Origin: Lithobates sylvaticus
Taxonomy: Eukaryota > Chordata > Amphibia > Anura > Ranidae
Direction: 5' to 3'
NCBI GenBank assembly: GCA_028564925.1
Contig: CM053026.1
Location: 599,716,498 to 599,780,497, forward strand
DNA: 64,000 nt
This document shows positions 60,971-64,000 of the stretch, one piece after another (position 1 is the first letter of the stretch; each line of letters opens with the position of its first letter). The position numbers and the translations under genes were made by a program. The notes below the pieces were generated by a model. It worked only from the letters and a program-made list of their open reading frames with translations, searched no databases and had not been told where the DNA came from.

Positions 60971-61375
60971 TTAAAGCGGAGCTCCACCTTAAAAAAAAAT
61001 ATTAAAAGCCAGCAGCTACAAATACTGAAGCTGCTGACTTTTAATAAATGGACACTTACCTGTCCCAGGGTGCCCGCGATGTCGGCAGCAGAAGACGAGC
61101 AATTGCTTGTCTCTCGGCTGCCCCCGCCATCCTCGGTCAGGGAATCAGGAAGTGAAGCGTTGCGGCTTCACTGCCCGGTTCCCTACTGCGCATGAGCGAG
61201 TCGGGCATCTGCGGTTATTCTGCGGCTAGCTATGCCCGAAAGTGGGTGCAGATACCTGTATTATACAGGTATCTGCACCACCCTCTCCCCTGAAAGGTGC
61301 CAATTGTGGCACCAGAGGGGGGGGGGAGGAATCCGATGAGCGGAAGTTCCACTTTAGGGTGGAGCTCCGCTTTAA
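60971..61375. mobile_element. TTAA-bounded MITE, 405 bp
   Basis: The ends TTAAAGCGGAGCTCCACC and GGTGGAGCTCCGCTTTAA are near-perfect inverted repeats on TTAA. A hairpin GCAGATACCTGTATTATACAGG lies near 61250. Confidence 0.85.
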
Positions 61376-61934
61376 GAGCAAAGATACAACTATGTTGGTG
61401 CCCCTTGTTAATTTTACATTGTATTTTTAACTGCCTACTCCCAAACTGTCATTTGAAGTAAAAAACATAGCCAAGTATTATTCTCCACAATTTTTTTTAT
61501 TGTGCATTAAAAAAAGGAAAAAAATACAATTAGATATGCTATCTGCCAATAGAACTTAACCAAAAAGTGCATTCTATGCATCCAAAAATATAGAAAATAT
61601 ACCAAATCAAATCATTATTCAACCAAAAAATAAAATAAAAGCCTTATGCATATGTCCTGCTTCTTAATATAGGGGCTCAACAATACCAAAAATTGGTGAA
61701 AGCAGGGGTCCGTCATCCGGAGATAATTCCGAAAATCATCCGGATAATTCTCCTGGAGCTCCCGCAGCAATGACATATGACATAATTGGTCATGATTAAT
61801 AAAGCAACCAATTTTTGGTCAAAGAAGTCTTCCTCCTCCTGTTCCTGGACTGGACTTGGGTCAAAGCAATAACTCAGATAACAGGGTCAGACTGCTGACA
61901 TTTAATCGTTTGCTGGGTGGCTATGGAGCATCTT
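61376..61934. other. Unassigned sequence
   Basis: AT-rich with a CATCCGGA..TCCGGATAAT mirrored word near 61715. No gene or element is seen. Confidence 0.4.
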
Positions 61935-63535
61935 TCAAATGACCCCAGTGCAGCAGGGTAAGCGTACATATCAGGGACAGCTTCTGGACCACTACACATG
62001 CTGTGTCTCAAAAAAAGGCCACTTTATCTTCAACAACTGTGGCTGTAGCACACAGGGCCCCGAAACCAGGGTCAGGGACCTCTTCCCAGACATTCTCTTC
62101 AGATATAGGGGCCAACCCTGGGCATCTTGATACAGCACCTGCTCCAATGTTCTTTGGGCCTGGTTTGTACTTCAATGTAACCTGGTAATTGGAAAGAGCG
62201 GCTAACCATCAGTGCCCCGTGGCATAAAGCTTGGCTGTAGTTAGAACATACGTCAAAGGATTGTTATTAGTTCTTACTTCAACTGAAGCTCCATATAGAT
62301 AATAGTGTAACTTGTCAACGACGGTCCATTTGAGTGCCAAGAACTCCAACTTGTGAACTGAGTAATTATGCTCAGTAGGAGACAGACTTTGGCTGATGAA
62401 GGTTTTCCTGGAGGATACTCTTGATGCAATACTCCATCAAGGCCCTCAAAACTCGCATCCACATGAAGTACATAGGGCTTCTGAGCATCAGCGTAAGCCA
62501 AAACCAGCGCTCCTGTCAATTTCTTCTTCAATCGATCAAAAGCTTCTTCACATGCTGAAGTCTGGTCCAGGGGCATTTGGGAGACCTCTTTTGCTTCTCA
62601 GAGCTGTTCATATCACTCTTCAACAAGTCAAGAAGGGATTTAGCCACTTTTGAATACCCCTCTACAAATCTGCAGTAATATCCGCAAAAGCCAAGGAAGG
62701 ACTGTAGCTCTGTAATATTCTGAGGCTGGGGCCAGTTCACCACAGCCTTGACTTTTGCGGGGTCAGTGGCCACACCTTCAGCAGAAACTATGTGACCCAC
62801 TTATGTGACTGATGATCTGCAAAACTTGCACTTGTCTGCTGACCCCTTCAGTCCCTCATCTCTCAGTAGCTTTAACACCCGCACAAGCCTCACTTCATGT
62901 TCTTCAAATGTCGATGTCATCGAGATACACAAAACATTCCCTGTGGATTAAGTCACTTAGGACTTTTTCCAGCAGTTTCTGGAAGGTTGCAGGCACACCT
63001 CTTATGCCCTGTGGCATGCGTGTAAACTGGTAAAAACCCAAGGGACATAGGAATTCAGTTTTCTCCTGGTCCTCAGATGCCATTGGGACTTGATAATACT
63101 CAGACCGCAGGTCTAGTACAGTTAACCACCGATTCCCATTGAGAGCTTCCAAAGCTTCCTCTATCCTAGGCAGTGTGTACTGATAAGGTATGGTCCTCTG
63201 ATTAAGGGCTCGGTAATCTACATACAGCCGGATACAGCCGGATGGACCAACACTTTTTTACTCACTACTACATTCAGGGAGGCAAAAGGGCTTTTACTGT
63301 CTATGATAATCCCTTGGCCCTTCTGGTTTAGGATCTGTCTCAGCTTATCAACATCTTTGGGTGCTATTCTTCGAGGTTTCTTGGAAAGGAGTAGTATTGA
63401 TTAGTGGAAAAGTGTGCTGGAAACTTCTAGCACAGCCCACATCCATGTCATTAAATGAGAACACGTCTAGTAAATACGACAACTGCTTAGTCAGTTTCTG
63501 GCTCCAAGCCTTTGGTAGGGTTGGATCACTCAAAT
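61935..63535 (-). mobile_element. Ty3/gypsy fossil, reverse transcriptase and RNase H part
   Basis: On the minus strand the parts are the N-terminal reverse transcriptase around 63370-63170, the palm with LTVLDLRSEYYQVPM and YLDDIDI (63130-62910), and the connection segment with LQSFLGFCGYYCRFVEGYS (about 62690). RNase H with VLHVDASFEGLDGVL (about 62440) is followed by the tether towards 61935 with YQVTLKYKPGPKNIGA. This is the normal gypsy order. No LTRs, gag or integrase core are visible. The copy is broken in several places and is a partial remnant unrelated to the Gmr1-type fossil at 33190. Confidence 0.8.
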
Positions 63536-63973
63536 CAAATTTTCTTCCTGCTGCGAATCCACAGCCTGTCGGCGCCGAGCTCTGTGCCAGCCTGTCTGCT
63601 TCCAGCCTGTTCTACTGTAAAAATCAGTTTGCTGTCAGCTGTTCCATCTTCTGTCATCCTCCCAGTGAAGTGTTGGCTTCAACCAACCAGACTACTGGAC
63701 TGATCATAGGCACTTATACATCGCCATGCTCTCGCATTTACCATTTCACTAGTAGTGGTCCCCAAGCTGGAGCTGTATAACGCTTACCTCTTCACGTCAG
63801 GCTCACTGACACTTATGACACCATGCACTTAAAGGGTAAAACCTTCCCTTCAGTTGAGACCAAATGGCAGGCTGCTTAAAAAAAATCCCTTGAGACCCTC
63901 AAGGAAACAACTGACTACTTCCCCATCTTGGCCTTACAAATCTGGGCATTCAAACAGCAGTGCTGATGCACCC
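63536..63973. other. Unassigned sequence
   Basis: No recognisable domain, repeat or terminal sequence. Confidence 0.4.
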
Positions 63974-63976
63974 TAA

Positions 63977-64000
63977 TGCCCTGTACACACGATAGGATTT
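63977..64000 (+). mobile_element. Start of a Harbinger-like MITE, cut by window end
   Basis: TAA (63974-63976) followed by TGCCCTGTACACACGAT matches the left end of the 5245 element. Confidence 0.55.

Overview
This window looks like repeat-dense vertebrate nuclear DNA, most likely from an anuran, and the MITE families suggest a ranoid frog (inferred from recall of family terminal sequences, not from a search). I recognise no host gene, exon, tRNA or rRNA. Nearly all explainable sequence is transposable elements of at least eight kinds, many nested. They include about fifteen TTAA-bounded non-autonomous elements (piggyBac/Kolobok-like), hAT elements with 8-bp target duplications, TAA-flanked Harbinger-like MITEs, Tc1/mariner elements, L2/CR1- and L1-type LINE fragments, two Ty3/gypsy fragments and one class I endogenous retrovirus.

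Layout. 1-786 is a LINE 3' end. 1209-4428 holds a TTAA element, a small MITE and a foldback element. 5245-14153 is a roughly 400-bp TAA-flanked MITE split by an 8.5-kb reverse-strand retrovirus fossil (LTRs 5522-5957 and 13590-14024). That fossil carries a hAT element with a 24-bp minisatellite (6137-7483) and a palindromic retroposon-like insert (9160-9556). 14440-18952 is a run of TTAA elements and a palindrome. 19200-24050 is mostly unclassified. 25757-27412 is a hAT element, itself interrupted. 30236-32668 is an L1 fragment joined to a decayed Tc1 element. 33190-36430 is a reverse-strand gypsy fossil of Gmr1 type (integrase before reverse transcriptase, SCAN-like gag). 36855-38528 is a hAT element with a perfect 8-bp duplication. 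42003-45550 holds foldback and TA-flanked MITEs around a 1.5-kb direct duplication. 47129-49315 is a MITE split by a hAT element. 49356-54202 is a three-level nest of TTAA element, palindromic retroposon and Tc1 element. 54380-55840 is a second decayed Tc1. 56811-58556 is a large foldback element. 61935-63535 is a second gypsy fragment.

The only intact-looking protein gene is a 340-codon Tc1-type transposase on the minus strand (51783-52805), with a complete DD34E triad and near-identical terminal inverted repeats of about 215 bp. Other points of interest are long perfect palindromes with 16-17-bp target duplications, a minisatellite core that recurs in elements with unrelated ends, and an internal cassette shared by two foldback families with different termini.
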